A stretch of 42,873 bases of DNA from Fredinandcohnia aciditolerans (GTDB lineage: Bacteria; Bacillota; Bacilli; Bacillales; Bacillaceae_L): the NCBI GenBank assembly GCA_003640645.1, contig QGHH01000004.1:1-42873 (forward strand), read 5' to 3'. Positions within the stretch are counted from its first letter, which is position 1. The number at the start of each line of letters is the position of its first letter. The notes under the pieces are model-generated. The model was not told the origin of the DNA. It saw nothing but the letters and a program-made list of their open reading frames with translations, and made no database searches. The translations under genes and the position numbers were made by a program. Below are positions 31,527-40,898 of the stretch, piece by piece.

Positions 31527-32744
31527 TTAAATAAATTTTAATTTCCCTTTTTTAAGAACAAGTGATGGTCCGCCTACGATTAATAGAGCACGGTTATCAA
31601 TTACTTTCTTCATGAATGCTGCTTTTGAGCCCCAAATTTTTCTGCCAAATACAACACCGATTCCATCATGCTCACCAAGTGAACATACAGTTCCTTTGTT
31701 ATCAAATGTAAATTCACCAAGTTCTCCTTGTCCACGAACTAGTACTGCAATGTTTTTTGCAACTAATGCACCTTGTTGCATTGCGATTTGTGCAGTTGGC
31801 GGGTATGGACGATTGATTTCTTCATTAATAACTAGTGAGCTATCTCCAACAAAGAAAACATCTTCATGACCTGGTGCACGAAGGTCTTTTTCAACTTTCA
31901 CACGACCACGCATTGCTTCAAAACCAGAAGCTTCGATTACGCTGTTTCCACGAATACCCGCTGCCCATACAACAGTTTTTGCTTTAATTTCTTCTGTTAC
32001 ATCGTCTTTTCCAACGATGATTCCTTCAGGTGTACCTTCTTTAATCGCAGTTCCGATTTTGAATTCCACACCTTTTTTCTCCAAGTGGTTCACTGCATAT
32101 TCAACTAATTCAGCATCAAATCCAGGTAATACAGTTGGTGCAGCCTCCACACAAATAATCTTTACTTTATTTTGGTCAATATCGAATTCACGGCAAAGTT
32201 CAGGAACTCTATTAACAAGTTCTCCTAAGAACTCAATACCCGTAAATCCTGCTCCACCAACAACGATTGTTAGACGAGTATCGTCTTTTTCTTCTTCAGT
32301 GTTATATGTTGCGAATTGATATTCGATATGTTCTTTAATTTGACGAGCTGTATTTACATTTGAAATTGAAAATGCGTATTCTTTTAGGCCTTTAATTCCA
32401 AAAGTTTCGGATTCTCCACCAAGTGCTACAACTAAATAGTCATATTCAACCTGTGAATCGTCCTCAAGAATTACACGTTTGCCTTCACGATCAATCTTTG
32501 CTACAGAGCCTTTTACAAACTTAACCTTATGTCCGCTAATTACGTCTTCAATCTGGTAACGTACACGATCTGCCTCTAAAGTACCAGCAGAAGCTTCATG
32601 TAACCAAGTGGTCTCATAGTGGTAATCATTTTTATTAACTAGTGTAATATCAGCTTCATTTACACCTAAAGTCTTTTGTAAATTAACAATAGTGGTTAAT
32701 CCACCATATCCTGCACCTAAAACTACGATTTTTGGCTTTCTCAC
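31527..32744 (-). CDS. yumB: type II NADH dehydrogenase (YumB/Ndh)
   Basis: A 405-residue FAD enzyme that passes electrons from NADH to menaquinone without pumping protons. FAD motif [10 protein letters not shown] (about 7-16) and NADH motif [16 protein letters not shown] (about 160-175) are present, with [14 protein letters not shown] near the C-terminus, the quinone-site region of NDH-2. A peripheral membrane attachment is expected. GTG 32744 ([10 protein letters not shown]) is chosen because it matches B. subtilis YumB and has AGGTGGG 11 nt upstream; a reading from ATG 32801 adds 19 residues without a ribosome site. A Rex/Fnr-like dyad lies about 90-105 bp upstream. Confidence 0.9.
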   Translation of the reverse strand: MRKPKIVVLGAGYGGLTTIVNLQKTLGVNEADITLVNKNDYHYETTWLHEASAGTLEADRVRYQIEDVISGHKVKFVKGSVAKIDREGKRVILEDDSQVEYDYLVVALGGESETFGIKGLKEYAFSISNVNTARQIKEHIEYQFATYNTEEEKDDTRLTIVVGGAGFTGIEFLGELVNRVPELCREFDIDQNKVKIICVEAAPTVLPGFDAELVEYAVNHLEKKGVEFKIGTAIKEGTPEGIIVGKDDVTEEIKAKTVVWAAGIRGNSVIEASGFEAMRGRVKVEKDLRAPGHEDVFFVGDSSLVINEEINRPYPPTAQIAMQQGALVAKNIAVLVRGQGELGEFTFDNKGTVCSLGEHDGIGVVFGRKIWGSKAAFMKKVIDNRALLIVGGPSLVLKKGKLKFI

Positions 32745-32832
32745 TGTAATCACGCCCACCTTTTCTTTTTTGCAGTCAAAAATACTTATTTCTATTTTCA
32801 ACTGTATGCTCTAATTTTATTGATTAAATAGT

Positions 32833-32850
32833 TTGTGATATCTTTCACGT
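32833..32850. promoter_or_regulatory. Rex- or Fnr-like operator upstream of yumB
   Basis: TTGTGA, 6 nt, TCACGT: the TGTGA-N6-TCAC arrangement shared by Rex and Fnr sites. The remaining part of this 346-bp gap (32745-33090) holds the two terminators listed below and AT-rich DNA. Confidence 0.5.
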
Positions 32851-32987
32851 AAGATACCATTATTGGACAAAAAAGATTCCGATATTTGTCGATAAGTTGT
32901 ACTATTTATTACCCACATCCTATATTATGCCTTTTATATTGATTTTTCAAGTGTTTGAGGACCTTTTTAAATATTATAAAAATAAAA

Positions 32988-33010
32988 AACAACCCTTTTT
33001 GGAGGTTGTT
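32988..33010 (-). terminator. second terminator downstream of yutM
   Basis: A 7-bp stem AACAACC / GGTTGTT with a T6ATTTTT tail on the minus strand; it would back up the terminator at 33059-33086. Confidence 0.65.
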
Positions 33011-33058
33011 GGAAATTTGTTATTTTTTTGACTAAAAATTGCCATATTTGGGATAAAA

Positions 33059-33086
33059 AAGTCGGGCCCTACTAGAAGCCCAACTT
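33059..33086 (-). terminator. terminator of yutM
   Basis: A 9-bp stem with one wobble (AAGTCGGGC / GCCCAACTT) and T6 on the minus strand. Confidence 0.8.
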
Positions 33087-33090
33087 ACAA

Positions 33091-33456
33091 TTAACAGTTT
33101 TCAGGTGTACCCGCAACTTTTGCTGTACGGAAGGAAGAACCACAACCACAGGATGCGATTGCATTCGGATTATCGATGGTAAATCCGCCACCCATAAGGG
33201 ATTGTTTAAAGTCTATTTTTACACCAGATAGTATTGGAGCATCTTCTTTATTAATGATAATCTTAATACCATGCTGTTCATCCTGGCGATCATCTTCATT
33301 TACTTCTTGTTCAAAGCCCATTCCGTAAGAAAGTCCACTACAACCGCCACCCTTTACAGCAACGCGTAAGAATGATCCTTCTTCCTCATTCTGTTTCATC
33401 ATATCTTTAATTTGAAAAGCGGCCGCTTCAGAAATGGTAACCACACGATCTGTCAT
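33091..33456 (-). CDS. yutM: YutM, HesB/IscA-type Fe-S carrier
   Basis: A 121-residue A-type Fe-S carrier. The three ligand cysteines are Cys39 (GGCSG), Cys103 and Cys105 (SCGCGSSF). It should receive clusters from the SUF scaffold and hand them to apo-enzymes. ATG 33456 (MTDRVVTIS) follows AGGAGGT by 7 nt; the longer reading from 33480 starts within the upstream A-rich stretch and has no site. It is the first of several small Fe-S/thiol genes in this block. Confidence 0.92.
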   Translation of the reverse strand: MTDRVVTISEAAAFQIKDMMKQNEEEGSFLRVAVKGGGCSGLSYGMGFEQEVNEDDRQDEQHGIKIIINKEDAPILSGVKIDFKQSLMGGGFTIDNPNAIASCGCGSSFRTAKVAGTPENC

Positions 33457-33585
33457 GTTTGTAACCTCCTTCTTTTTCAAGCTTACTAAAATAGGTTATT
33501 ACTATTAGTATAATGGTAATCGGTGTTTGTTACAAATAATCTGTCTAATGCTAACTTTTTTTATTATTTCTAGTATAAAATGGTA

Positions 33586-33665
33586 TTATTTGGAGCACAA
33601 TAAGATTATCCCCCGTTTTTTTTTAGAAACTCTTCATTCATTTAATGAAGGGTTTTCTTTTTTTT
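33586..33665 (+). ncRNA. candidate small RNA ending at an orphan terminator
   Basis: A hairpin CTTCATT / AATGAAG (33632-33650) followed by GGTTTTCT8 is a good plus-strand terminator, yet both flanking genes lie on the minus strand. A TATAAA box (33574-33579) with a weak CTAACT -35 17 bp upstream could start an RNA of about 80 nt. No open reading frame with a ribosome site is seen within it. Confidence 0.35.
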
Positions 33666-33681
33666 GCCCTAAAATGTAAGA

Positions 33682-33705
33682 AAAGCAGCCAATATTGACT
33701 GCTTT
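33682..33705 (-). terminator. terminator of yuzB
   Basis: A 7-bp stem AAAGCAG / CTGCTTT extended by CAA/TTG, T-rich tail on the minus strand. Confidence 0.75.
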
Positions 33706-33727
33706 CACGTATATATAATATTTTGTA

Positions 33728-33964
33728 TTAGAACATTGGGTTTTCCTCTAAATAGGTATAGATATTTTCAACAAGCTCATCAGCTGTTTCACCAGTAACT
33801 ACATCCCCATTTACAAGAGCATATAGCGACTCAAAACATTGTCCACAATAGCTAAGGCATCCGTATTCAATCACATCAAGATTTGGATCCTGTTCAAGAA
33901 TTTCCTTAGCTTTCTGTGAGCCACTTGCCAAATTACTAACACAAAACTCAATGATAGGATTCAC
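33728..33964 (-). CDS. yuzB: YuzB, DUF1450 small cysteine protein
   Basis: A 78-residue soluble protein with Cys8, Cys36, Cys40 and Cys43 ([11 protein letters not shown]). The spacing looks like a thioredoxin-like ferredoxin or metal site, and four cysteines could hold a [2Fe-2S] cluster or zinc; this is inference. The function is unknown. GTG 33964 has GAGGTG 7 nt upstream. It is divergent from yutJ, 197 bp away. Confidence 0.85.
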   Translation of the reverse strand: MNPIIEFCVSNLASGSQKAKEILEQDPNLDVIEYGCLSYCGQCFESLYALVNGDVVTGETADELVENIYTYLEENPMF

Positions 33965-34161
33965 TGGTATTCACCTCACTACAACTATTTATCGTACTCT
34001 CTTTTCTTCGATTCGTCAATTTTTAGAATATCGGTTGTTATTTTGTCATAATTTCGCTATACTTTTAGTGTTTGAAAAGGATAACGAATTAGCTATAAAC
34101 TTTGTACTAACATTGGATGAATACGCTTTAACTAAAGAGAGTAACAAAGGGGATAATCATC

Positions 34162-35229
34162 ATGAAAAATCTTGTCATTTTAGGTGGAGGTTATGGTGGA
34201 ATGCGCGTTTTACACCGCCTTTTGCCAAGTCAATTACCCGAGGATATACAGATAACCTTAATTGACCGTGCGCCTTATCATAGTTTAAAAACGGAATTTT
34301 ACGCGCTAGCAGCAGGGACCATTTCAGACTCACATGTACGTGTAACTTTTCCAGAACATCCACGTTTGCACGTAAAGTATGGGGAGATTACTGGCATCGA
34401 TTTAAATGAAAAACTTGTTCACATTAATGATGTAGAACCAGTTAAGTATGATGATTTAATAATTGGACTTGGATGCGAGGACAAATATCACAATGTTCCA
34501 GGTGCGAAAGAATACACAGATAGCATCCAAACCATCGATAAAGCAAGAAAAACCTATCAAAAGCTTAATAATCTTCCTGCAGGTGCTACTGTTTCCATTG
34601 TTGGTGCAGGCCTAAGTGGAGTTGAACTAGCGAGTGAGCTGTATGAAAGCAGACCTGACTTAAAAATTAAACTATTCGATAGAGGGAAACATATACTTTC
34701 AGCTTTCCCTGAAAAATTGAGTATGTATGTAGAAAACTGGTTTGATAAAAACGAAGTAGAGATTATCAATAACTCAAATATTACAAGAGTAGAAGAGAAT
34801 GTACTCTTTAATAACGACCAACCTGTTCAAAGTGATGTTGTTGTGTGGACAGCTGGTATCCAGCCTAATAAAGTTGTTCGTGACTTAGAGGTTGAAAAAG
34901 ACGGAAGCGGCCGAGTAGTATTAACAAAACAACACAATCTTCCAAATGATGAACATGTATATGTTGTTGGTGACTGTGCAAGCTTACCACATGCACCAAG
35001 TGCTCAGCTAGCTGAAGGCCAGGCTGAACAAATTGTTCAGGTCCTTTTAAAGCGTTGGAAGGGTGAAGAACCCCCAGCTGAGTTTCCTAAAATTAAACTA
35101 AAAGGTGTTCTTGGTTCTCTTGGTAAAAAAGAAGGATTTGGATTAGTTGCAGAACGAGCTCTCACAGGACGCGTACCTCGTATGTTAAAATCTGGGGTAT
35201 TATGGATGTATAAGTATCATAATGGGTGA
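34162..35229 (+). CDS. yutJ: YutJ, NDH-2-like FAD/NAD(P) oxidoreductase
   Basis: A 355-residue flavoprotein related to YumB but shorter. The FAD motif ILGGGYGGMRVL (about 5-16) and NAD(P) motif IVGAGLSGVELASEL (about 144-158) are clear, and VYVVGDCASL is the second FAD contact. The C-terminal membrane-binding part of typical NDH-2 is reduced, so quinone use is uncertain; it may serve a soluble acceptor. ATG 34162 follows AAAGGGG by about 8-9 nt. A member of the yutM-yuzB-yutJ-yuzD-yutI neighbourhood. Confidence 0.87.
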   Translation: MKNLVILGGGYGGMRVLHRLLPSQLPEDIQITLIDRAPYHSLKTEFYALAAGTISDSHVRVTFPEHPRLHVKYGEITGIDLNEKLVHINDVEPVKYDDLIIGLGCEDKYHNVPGAKEYTDSIQTIDKARKTYQKLNNLPAGATVSIVGAGLSGVELASELYESRPDLKIKLFDRGKHILSAFPEKLSMYVENWFDKNEVEIINNSNITRVEENVLFNNDQPVQSDVVVWTAGIQPNKVVRDLEVEKDGSGRVVLTKQHNLPNDEHVYVVGDCASLPHAPSAQLAEGQAEQIVQVLLKRWKGEEPPAEFPKIKLKGVLGSLGKKEGFGLVAERALTGRVPRMLKSGVLWMYKYHNG

Positions 35230-35235
35230 TCAAAA

Positions 35236-35258
35236 AATGCACGGTTAGTCAATGACTT
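35236..35258. terminator. bidirectional terminator, yutJ / yuzD
   Basis: A 9-bp stem AATGCACGG / CCGTGCATT with A/T runs on both sides, between converging genes. Confidence 0.8.
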
Positions 35259-35279
35259 TCCGTGCATTTTTATTACTCA

Positions 35280-35609
35280 TTATTCAGCAGCCTTGTATCC
35301 GTATTTCTCCATTTCTGCATAAATGGTTTTTAGCTTCGGGCTTCCTTCTCCGACAATGGTTCCCTCTAGAACTACAACTGGGTAAAACATATCTTCCTCA
35401 ATTACTCGTGTGGCAAATGTTTTTTTCTCTTCGTCCCCAGGTGGATCATAAATATCAACATGAGTAATGTCGAATGGTTGATTCGGGAACTTTCTGCTTA
35501 ATGCCGCTTCAAGCCACTCATAAGTCTCCTTTGATGAAGGAAGATTGACACAACTCGGACATAATATTTCAGCACCGTACACACAAATCTCGACCTTTTG
35601 CTTTTCCAT
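35280..35609 (-). CDS. yuzD: YuzD, DUF1462 thioredoxin-fold protein
   Basis: A 109-residue protein whose beginning (VEICVYGAEILCPSCVN, with Cys17 and Cys20) and THVDIYDPPGDE resemble a thioredoxin-like fold with a CPSC active site. The redox partner is unknown. ATG 35609 has AAGGAGAG 6 nt upstream. In B. subtilis it also lies between yutJ and yutI. Confidence 0.85.
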   Translation of the reverse strand: MEKQKVEICVYGAEILCPSCVNLPSSKETYEWLEAALSRKFPNQPFDITHVDIYDPPGDEEKKTFATRVIEEDMFYPVVVLEGTIVGEGSPKLKTIYAEMEKYGYKAAE

Positions 35610-35742
35610 TTCATGCTCTCCTTTTCCCCAACTAAATCGTCTACAATCATTTCTTTTTCCATTGTACTAAAAATCTGTTAGAATAGACACCAAAAGATAG
35701 TAGTCACACACCTAAGGATTCTCAATAAGGGTTTATTAATTG

Positions 35743-35827
35743 AATATGCCTTGGCATATCCTCGCCCAGATTTTTTCGAGCATGCTCAAAAAATCACCTC
35801 TGAAAATCTGCGGCATCCGCCGGAGGC
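35743..35827 (-). repeat. interspersed palindromic element, copy C
   Basis: On the minus strand it reads GCCTCCGGCGGATGCC, a GAGCATGCTC palindrome in an AT-rich stem, then ATATGCCAAGGCATAT. It is the same core as 4020-4101 and 5427-5517, opposite orientation. It lies in the 376-bp gap between yuzD and yutI; the gap otherwise holds the inverted repeat at 35829-35922 and AT-rich DNA. Confidence 0.9.
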
Positions 35828-35828
35828 A

Positions 35829-35922
35829 TTAACTTTATTTAGTCGGTACTCAAACTAAATTGTATATTTTTATTTTAGAAGTATTTACGTTTGGGAGTGG
35901 AACATCTACTAAATAAAGTTAA
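35829..35922. repeat. 94-bp inverted repeat with 15-bp perfect arms beside copy C
   Basis: TTAACTTTATTTAGT (35829-35843) and its exact complement (35908-35922). Inside, ACTCAAAC (from 35848) and GTTTGGGAGT (from 35890) pair with a small bulge. It sits directly at the GCCTCCGG end of copy C, the place where copy A has its 13-bp hairpin. Confidence 0.85.
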
Positions 35923-35985
35923 TAGATTTTTTCCAGCAAACAGATTATAATAATTATAAAGGTATGAGGAAAGGAGTCAATCGAA

Positions 35986-36222
35986 ATGGCTGAACTAGAT
36001 ATTAAAGAGCAAGTACAAGAAGTCTTAGATAAACTTCGTCCATTTTTACTTCGTGATGGTGGAGACTGTGATTTAGTTGATGTAGAAGATGGTGTTGTAA
36101 AGCTTCGTCTTTTAGGTGCTTGTGGAAGCTGCCCAAGCTCTACAATTACTTTAAAAGCTGGGATTGAACGTGCATTATTAGAAGAAGTCCCAGGTATAGT
36201 TGAAGTTGAACAAGTTTTCTAA
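35986..36222 (+). CDS. yutI: YutI, NifU C-terminal domain Fe-S scaffold (Nfu)
   Basis: A 78-residue Nfu-type protein with the CGSCPSS motif (Cys46, Cys49). Two molecules together hold a [4Fe-4S] cluster for delivery to target enzymes. ATG 35986 follows AAAGGAG by about 8-9 nt. A single gene ended by its own terminator and divergent from yuzD. Confidence 0.93.
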   Translation: MAELDIKEQVQEVLDKLRPFLLRDGGDCDLVDVEDGVVKLRLLGACGSCPSSTITLKAGIERALLEEVPGIVEVEQVF

Positions 36223-36236
36223 TAGATCATTTTGTG

Positions 36237-36258
36237 ATGCCTCAAGTTCTTGAGGCAT
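36237..36258 (+). terminator. terminator of yutI
   Basis: A 9-bp stem ATGCCTCAA / TTGAGGCAT with a 4-nt loop and T8. Confidence 0.88.
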
Positions 36259-36341
36259 TTTTTTTATGCTAGTACAGTAATAATGAAACAATGGCCGTAT
36301 ATCCGAAATGGTGGCAGTCTTGATGTAATATATACTCAAAA

Positions 36342-36367
36342 AAGCGAAACCCCTATCGGTTTCGCTT
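36342..36367 (-). terminator. terminator of the hom-thrC-thrB operon
   Basis: A 10-bp perfect stem AAGCGAAACC / GGTTTCGCTT and T6 on the minus strand, 3 bp after the thrB stop. Confidence 0.88.
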
Positions 36368-36369
36368 CT

Positions 36370-37287
36370 TTATTCATGCAATGAAAGTGAAGTTAACACA
36401 CTCCCGTTTTTCTCAATTGATACTTCTTCAACCTGATATCCTTCAAAGGCAGATGATAACTCATTTCTTAGCTGTTTTCCACGTCCACATTCTGTGAAGC
36501 AAATGACTGTTGGTCCCGCTCCACTTATGGCAACACCAAATGCTCCTCCGTTTTTTGCAACTTGATGGATCTGATTGAACTCAGGAATGAGTTTTGCACG
36601 ATATTGTTGATGGAAGAGATCGAGTTCCATCATTTTCCCCATTAATTTAAGGTCCTTAGTAAAAAGAGCAGCGATCATTACATTGCTTATTGAGCTTGCC
36701 TTCACAGCCTCCGGATAGGATAATTCCCTCGGCAGCACACTTCGGGCATCCTTTGTTTTTAGTTCATACGGTGGAATGACAACCACCAAATCAAAGGATA
36801 AATCGTTCACATGGACGAGATCAGTGTCTTTACTTCCACGATGACTGCCAATGACTAAGCCGCCGTATAATGAAGCCCCTACATTATCGGGATGTCCCTC
36901 AAACTCACAGGCTAAATCAAGTTTTTGTTGGTTTGTTAATTGGAGATTACAAAGTTCATTAACCAGTTCGATTGCAGCGATTATGGCTGCTGCACTACTT
37001 CCCAGACCTCTAGCTAGTGGAATATTGCTTTGAACATATACCTTGCAGGGAGGCAACTCGTAGGAGAAAGCACGAGCCACCTTTTCTGCAATTTGATAGA
37101 TAAAATTATCTTTACCAGTTGGAGTATCCTCAATTTCCTTTGACTGTAGAACGAACTCCCACTCTTGACTTGGTTCAACTTGGAGGGTTAAATAGCGATT
37201 AACCGCTAACCCAACTGAATCAAAACCTGGTCCAAGATTTGCCGTACTCGCTGGGACTTTAATTTGAAATGCCTGTTCAAACTTCAT
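36370..37287 (-). CDS. thrB: homoserine kinase
   Basis: A 305-residue GHMP kinase that phosphorylates homoserine for threonine synthesis. The N-terminal [14 protein letters not shown] motif and the ATP-binding [12 protein letters not shown] (about residues 82-93) are intact, and [14 protein letters not shown] forms the third GHMP motif. ATG 37287 has AGGAG about 8 nt upstream; the longer reading from 37374 runs through the end of thrC. It overlaps thrC by 11 nt and is the last gene of the operon. Confidence 0.95.
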   Translation of the reverse strand: MKFEQAFQIKVPASTANLGPGFDSVGLAVNRYLTLQVEPSQEWEFVLQSKEIEDTPTGKDNFIYQIAEKVARAFSYELPPCKVYVQSNIPLARGLGSSAAAIIAAIELVNELCNLQLTNQQKLDLACEFEGHPDNVGASLYGGLVIGSHRGSKDTDLVHVNDLSFDLVVVIPPYELKTKDARSVLPRELSYPEAVKASSISNVMIAALFTKDLKLMGKMMELDLFHQQYRAKLIPEFNQIHQVAKNGGAFGVAISGAGPTVICFTECGRGKQLRNELSSAFEGYQVEEVSIEKNGSVLTSLSLHE

Positions 37288-38344
37288 GTAGTACGGCTCC
37301 TCTGATATGTTCATAGACAAGCTTTTCATCGTTCGGCAATACCACAGGCTTGATAGAAGTTGCTTCGATTGCAATATTAGGATCCTTTAATCCATTTCCC
37401 GTTAGAACAGCAACAATTCGGCTACCTTTCTTAATTTCACCACTGCGTACTTGTTTGATTACTCCAGCAATGGAGGCACAAGAGCCTGGTTCAGCAAACA
37501 CGCCTTCTTTTTTAGCTAATAATTGATATGCTTCAAGGATTTCATCATCTGAAACCTCATCAATTTTACCTTTTGACTCACTTGCAGCCACAACAGCACT
37601 ATCCCAGCTTGCTGGATTTCCGATTCTGATCGCAGTTGCAACTGTTTCAGGATTTTCAATGACTTTATTCTTTGCAATTGCTGCTGCACCTTCTGCTTCA
37701 AAACCACGCATTTCAGGGAGACCTGTATTATGGCGCTCGTTATATTCTTTAAAACCTTTCCAGTACGCTGTAATGTTTCCAGCATTTCCAACCGGAATCG
37801 CTAATACATCAGGAGCTCCGTCTAACTGCACACAAATTTCAAATGCTGCTGTTTTTTGTCCCTCAATTCGATATGGATTTACAGAGTTTACGAGAGTAAT
37901 AGGTGCTGTTTCACTAATATTACGAACCATCTGTAGAGCATGGTCAAAGTTTCCTTCAATTGAAATAATTTCAGCTCCGTACATGACAGCTTGAGCTAGT
38001 TTCCCCATCGCAATCTTGCCTTCAGGAATGACAACAATACAACGCAGTCCTGCACGTGCTGCATATGCTGCTGCAGCTGCTGAAGTATTTCCTGTTGATG
38101 CACAGATAATCGTATTGCTGCCTTCTTCAACTGCTTTCGCAACTGCCATTACCATTCCACGGTCCTTGAAGGAGCCAGTTGGGTTCGCACCTTCTACTTT
38201 TACATATAATTCAACCCCAAGATCCTCTGAAATGGAATGTAGCGGAATTAATGGTGTATTCCCTTCGTTTAAGGAAAGCATTGGAGTATTTGTATTCACC
38301 GGTAAATATTCACGAAATTGCTGTAATAGTCCTTGCCATCTCAT
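37277..38344 (-). CDS. thrC: threonine synthase
   Basis: A 355-residue PLP enzyme converting O-phosphohomoserine to threonine. Lys60 (TGSFKDRGM) is the Schiff-base lysine and [10 protein letters not shown] binds the cofactor phosphate. It is the short Bacillus type without the plant/yeast N-terminal extension. ATG 38344 follows AAGGAGGAA by 7 nt and overlaps the hom stop by 4 nt (ATGA). Confidence 0.96.
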   Translation of the reverse strand: MRWQGLLQQFREYLPVNTNTPMLSLNEGNTPLIPLHSISEDLGVELYVKVEGANPTGSFKDRGMVMAVAKAVEEGSNTIICASTGNTSAAAAAYAARAGLRCIVVIPEGKIAMGKLAQAVMYGAEIISIEGNFDHALQMVRNISETAPITLVNSVNPYRIEGQKTAAFEICVQLDGAPDVLAIPVGNAGNITAYWKGFKEYNERHNTGLPEMRGFEAEGAAAIAKNKVIENPETVATAIRIGNPASWDSAVVAASESKGKIDEVSDDEILEAYQLLAKKEGVFAEPGSCASIAGVIKQVRSGEIKKGSRIVAVLTGNGLKDPNIAIEATSIKPVVLPNDEKLVYEHIRGAVLHEV

Positions 38345-39639
38345 GCTTGATTTCCTCCTTCAACTCGGTAAGAGCTCTTAACTTCTTGTATAATCTGTAA
38401 ATCTCTAAGCTGTACTAAAATTTCCTCGTAATCTCGTAATGATGCTTGATGAGTAACAAGAACAATTTCAGCTAAATCTTTATTTTTCAACGGTAATTGA
38501 AGAATTTTCTCAAAGCTTACACCGCGTTCTGAGAATAAGGATGTAAGTTTTGCAAATGCTCCCACTTGATCTTTTACGTGAATACGTAAGAAGTATTTTG
38601 AGAAAATCTCGGAATCATCTTTTAACTTTTTCTCAAATTGAGGGGACACGCTACTTTTACCATTTACCCCAAGTCTCATATTTTTCATGACCCCGACTAA
38701 ATCGGAAACAATGGAAGTTGCAGTTGGCAGGCTTCCTGCACCAGGTCCGTAAAACATCGTTTCTCCAACTGCTTCTCCGTACACATATACCGCATTAAAT
38801 TCATCATTTACTCCAGCAAGTGGGTGTGTTTCAGGAAGAAGTGTTGGTTGAACACTTACTTCAACTTTTTCCCCCTTACGATGGGCAGTACCAATCAACT
38901 TAATAACATAACCCAATCGTTTACTGTATTCGATATCCTCACTTGTTACAGTTGAAATCCCTTGAACACGAACATCTTTAAGGTCAATATTCATGGAGTA
39001 TCCTAACGTTGCAAGGATTGCCATCTTTCTTGCTGCATCTAGACCTTCAACATCTGCTGTAGGGTCTGCTTCTGCATAGCCAAGATCCTGGGCTTCTTTT
39101 AATATTTCTTCATAAGCACTTCCAAACTTTGTCATTTTTGTTAAAATGAAATTAGTAGTTCCGTTCACGATTCCCATCATTTTAATGATTCGGTCTGAGG
39201 CAAAGCCATCTGCTAACCCTCGAAGGATTGGAATCCCACCGGCAACACTTGCTTCATAAAATAGGTCACAGCCATTTGCACTAGCGACAGTTAATAACTC
39301 TGAACCGTATAATGCCATCAAATCCTTATTGGCTGTAACAACATGTTTTTTATTACGTAAAGATTGAAGTATAAGCTGCCTAGTGTCATCTACTCCCCCC
39401 ATTACTTCAATGACAACATCGATTTCTGGGTCTTCAATTACCTCGTTTGCATTTGTTGTCAAAAGGGTAGGTTCAATGTCTACCGATCTATGCTTATGTA
39501 TATCTTTCACTAATACTTTTTTCACCTCAATTGGGCAACCAACCTGGTGCATTAATTTATCTTGATGATTTTTTAAAATCGTAACAACGCCACTACCAAC
39601 CGTACCTAAACCTAATAATCCTACTGAAATTTTTTTCAT
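38341..39639 (-). CDS. hom: homoserine dehydrogenase
   Basis: A 432-residue enzyme reducing aspartate semialdehyde to homoserine. The nucleotide motif GLGTVGSGV (about 9-17), the catalytic region ([30 protein letters not shown]) and a C-terminal ACT domain (about 355-430) that mediates feedback by threonine are all present. ATG 39639 is chosen because GGAGGCGG lies 6 nt upstream; the longer reading from 39696 includes the transcript start. Its leader is only about 49 nt, too short for a T-box. Confidence 0.95.
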   Translation of the reverse strand: MKKISVGLLGLGTVGSGVVTILKNHQDKLMHQVGCPIEVKKVLVKDIHKHRSVDIEPTLLTTNANEVIEDPEIDVVIEVMGGVDDTRQLILQSLRNKKHVVTANKDLMALYGSELLTVASANGCDLFYEASVAGGIPILRGLADGFASDRIIKMMGIVNGTTNFILTKMTKFGSAYEEILKEAQDLGYAEADPTADVEGLDAARKMAILATLGYSMNIDLKDVRVQGISTVTSEDIEYSKRLGYVIKLIGTAHRKGEKVEVSVQPTLLPETHPLAGVNDEFNAVYVYGEAVGETMFYGPGAGSLPTATSIVSDLVGVMKNMRLGVNGKSSVSPQFEKKLKDDSEIFSKYFLRIHVKDQVGAFAKLTSLFSERGVSFEKILQLPLKNKDLAEIVLVTHQASLRDYEEILVQLRDLQIIQEVKSSYRVEGGNQA

Positions 39640-39694
39640 TATTCTCCGCCTCCTCTGTATTTCTAGGAAATACATTTGTCCTTCTATAAAAGAC

Positions 39695-39723
39695 ATTATA
39701 GTGGTAATATTATGCTTTTACAA
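39695..39723 (-). promoter_or_regulatory. sigma-A-type promoter of hom-thrC-thrB
   Basis: On the minus strand TTGTAA (complement of 39718-39723), exactly 17 bp, then TATAAT (complement of 39695-39700). The start of transcription should lie near 39688. Confidence 0.75.
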
Positions 39724-39829
39724 GTGCTTTTTTTTGCCTTTTTGTTTGAAAACGTTTAACTCACTGATATAAAAGGGATATATTTTATAAAAAAGTTTTT
39801 ATTTTGTAAAAATTCAAGTTATAAAAGAA

Positions 39830-39848
39830 CACCTTCTTTACGAAGGTG
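39830..39848 (-). terminator. terminator of the hydroxyacid dehydrogenase gene
   Basis: A 7-bp stem CACCTTC / GAAGGTG with a 5-nt loop and T-rich tail on the minus strand. Confidence 0.75.
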
Positions 39849-39866
39849 CCTCCGAAAAACATATGA

Positions 39867-40850
39867 TTACTGAAAGACCCATTCCTTGTTAACAAGTGTT
39901 TTTGGTTGTTGATTGATAAGAACTAGTTCAATATTATCACAGCACAGTTTCATCATTTTTTCACGTGTTTCAGTACTTGAGCTTCCGATGTGTGGCAATG
40001 CTACGACATTTGGAAGTGTTAATAATGGATGATCTGCATCTACAGGCTCTTTTTCAAAAACATCAAGTCCAGCTGCTGCAATTTCACCCGTAACTAACGC
40101 TTGATATAAAGCATCTTCATCAACAACTGGCCCTCTAGAGACATTAATAAAAACTGCAGAATTTTTCATTTTCATAAAGCTTTCCTTACTGAATAAACCT
40201 CTTGTTTCGTCCGTTAGTGGAGTTAGGCAAACAATAAAATCAGAGGTTTCAATTAGCTCATCAAAGGAAGTATAAGAAGCGCCAATGCGTTCTTCTGCTA
40301 CTACATTACGGGAGCGATTATGGTACAAAATATTCATATCAAACCCTGTTGCGCGTTTTGCAACTGCTTCTCCGATTTTACCCATCCCTACGATTCCAAT
40401 TGTTTTATGATGGACATCGCTTCCTGCTAGCAATAATGGGCTCCAACTTTTCCATTCGCCTTTCTTTATAAATTCAGCTGCTTCCACAACTCGTCTTGCA
40501 GTTGAAAGTAATAAAGCAAAGGCTAAATCGGCTGTAGTATCTGTTAAAACATCAGGTGTATTGCAAATCGCAATTCCCTTTTGATTTGCATATTCTACAT
40601 CGATATTGTCATAACCCACAGCAAGGTTTGCGATTACCTTTAATTTTGGTGCTGCATCAAGAAGCTCTTTATCGACTTTATCTGAAAGCATTGTTAAAAG
40701 AGCATCTGCCTTTTTTACCTCTTCAAGCAGGATTTCTCTTGCAACGGCCTTTTCTTCTTCATTCCAAATATGTACATCTGCTACTTCCATTAATGGTTGA
40801 ATTGCTTTATCCGAAAGTTTTCTAGTAATAAAAACATATGGCCTAGTCAT
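39867..40850 (-). CDS. D-2-hydroxyacid dehydrogenase (glyoxylate/hydroxypyruvate reductase type)
   Basis: A 327-residue NAD(P)-dependent enzyme. The cofactor motif GIVGMGKIGEAVAKR (about 152-166), NVSRGPVVDE, GLDVFEKEP and the catalytic His in LPHIGSSSTETR are all visible. It is closest in style to the GyaR/GhrB glycerate dehydrogenase group that reduces glyoxylate and hydroxypyruvate; substrate choice cannot be read from the sequence. ATG 40850 has AGAGGTG 4-5 nt upstream. It lies 48 bp downstream of yutH with no terminator in between, so it may be read through from yutH. B. subtilis has no such gene at this place as I recall. Confidence 0.88.
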   Translation of the reverse strand: MTRPYVFITRKLSDKAIQPLMEVADVHIWNEEEKAVAREILLEEVKKADALLTMLSDKVDKELLDAAPKLKVIANLAVGYDNIDVEYANQKGIAICNTPDVLTDTTADLAFALLLSTARRVVEAAEFIKKGEWKSWSPLLLAGSDVHHKTIGIVGMGKIGEAVAKRATGFDMNILYHNRSRNVVAEERIGASYTSFDELIETSDFIVCLTPLTDETRGLFSKESFMKMKNSAVFINVSRGPVVDEDALYQALVTGEIAAAGLDVFEKEPVDADHPLLTLPNVVALPHIGSSSTETREKMMKLCCDNIELVLINQQPKTLVNKEWVFQ

Positions 40851-40898
40851 GATTCACCTCTAAGAAAAAATTATCTTTCTCTATAGTACCATACATTT

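Noticed and set aside
35829-35922. Complete insertion sequence ended by the 15-bp inverted repeats
   Set aside because: Only 64 bp lie between the arms; there is no transposase and no visible target-site duplication.
39640-39866. T-box or other attenuator in front of hom
   Set aside because: The promoter lies only about 49 nt before the ATG, leaving no space for a leader structure.
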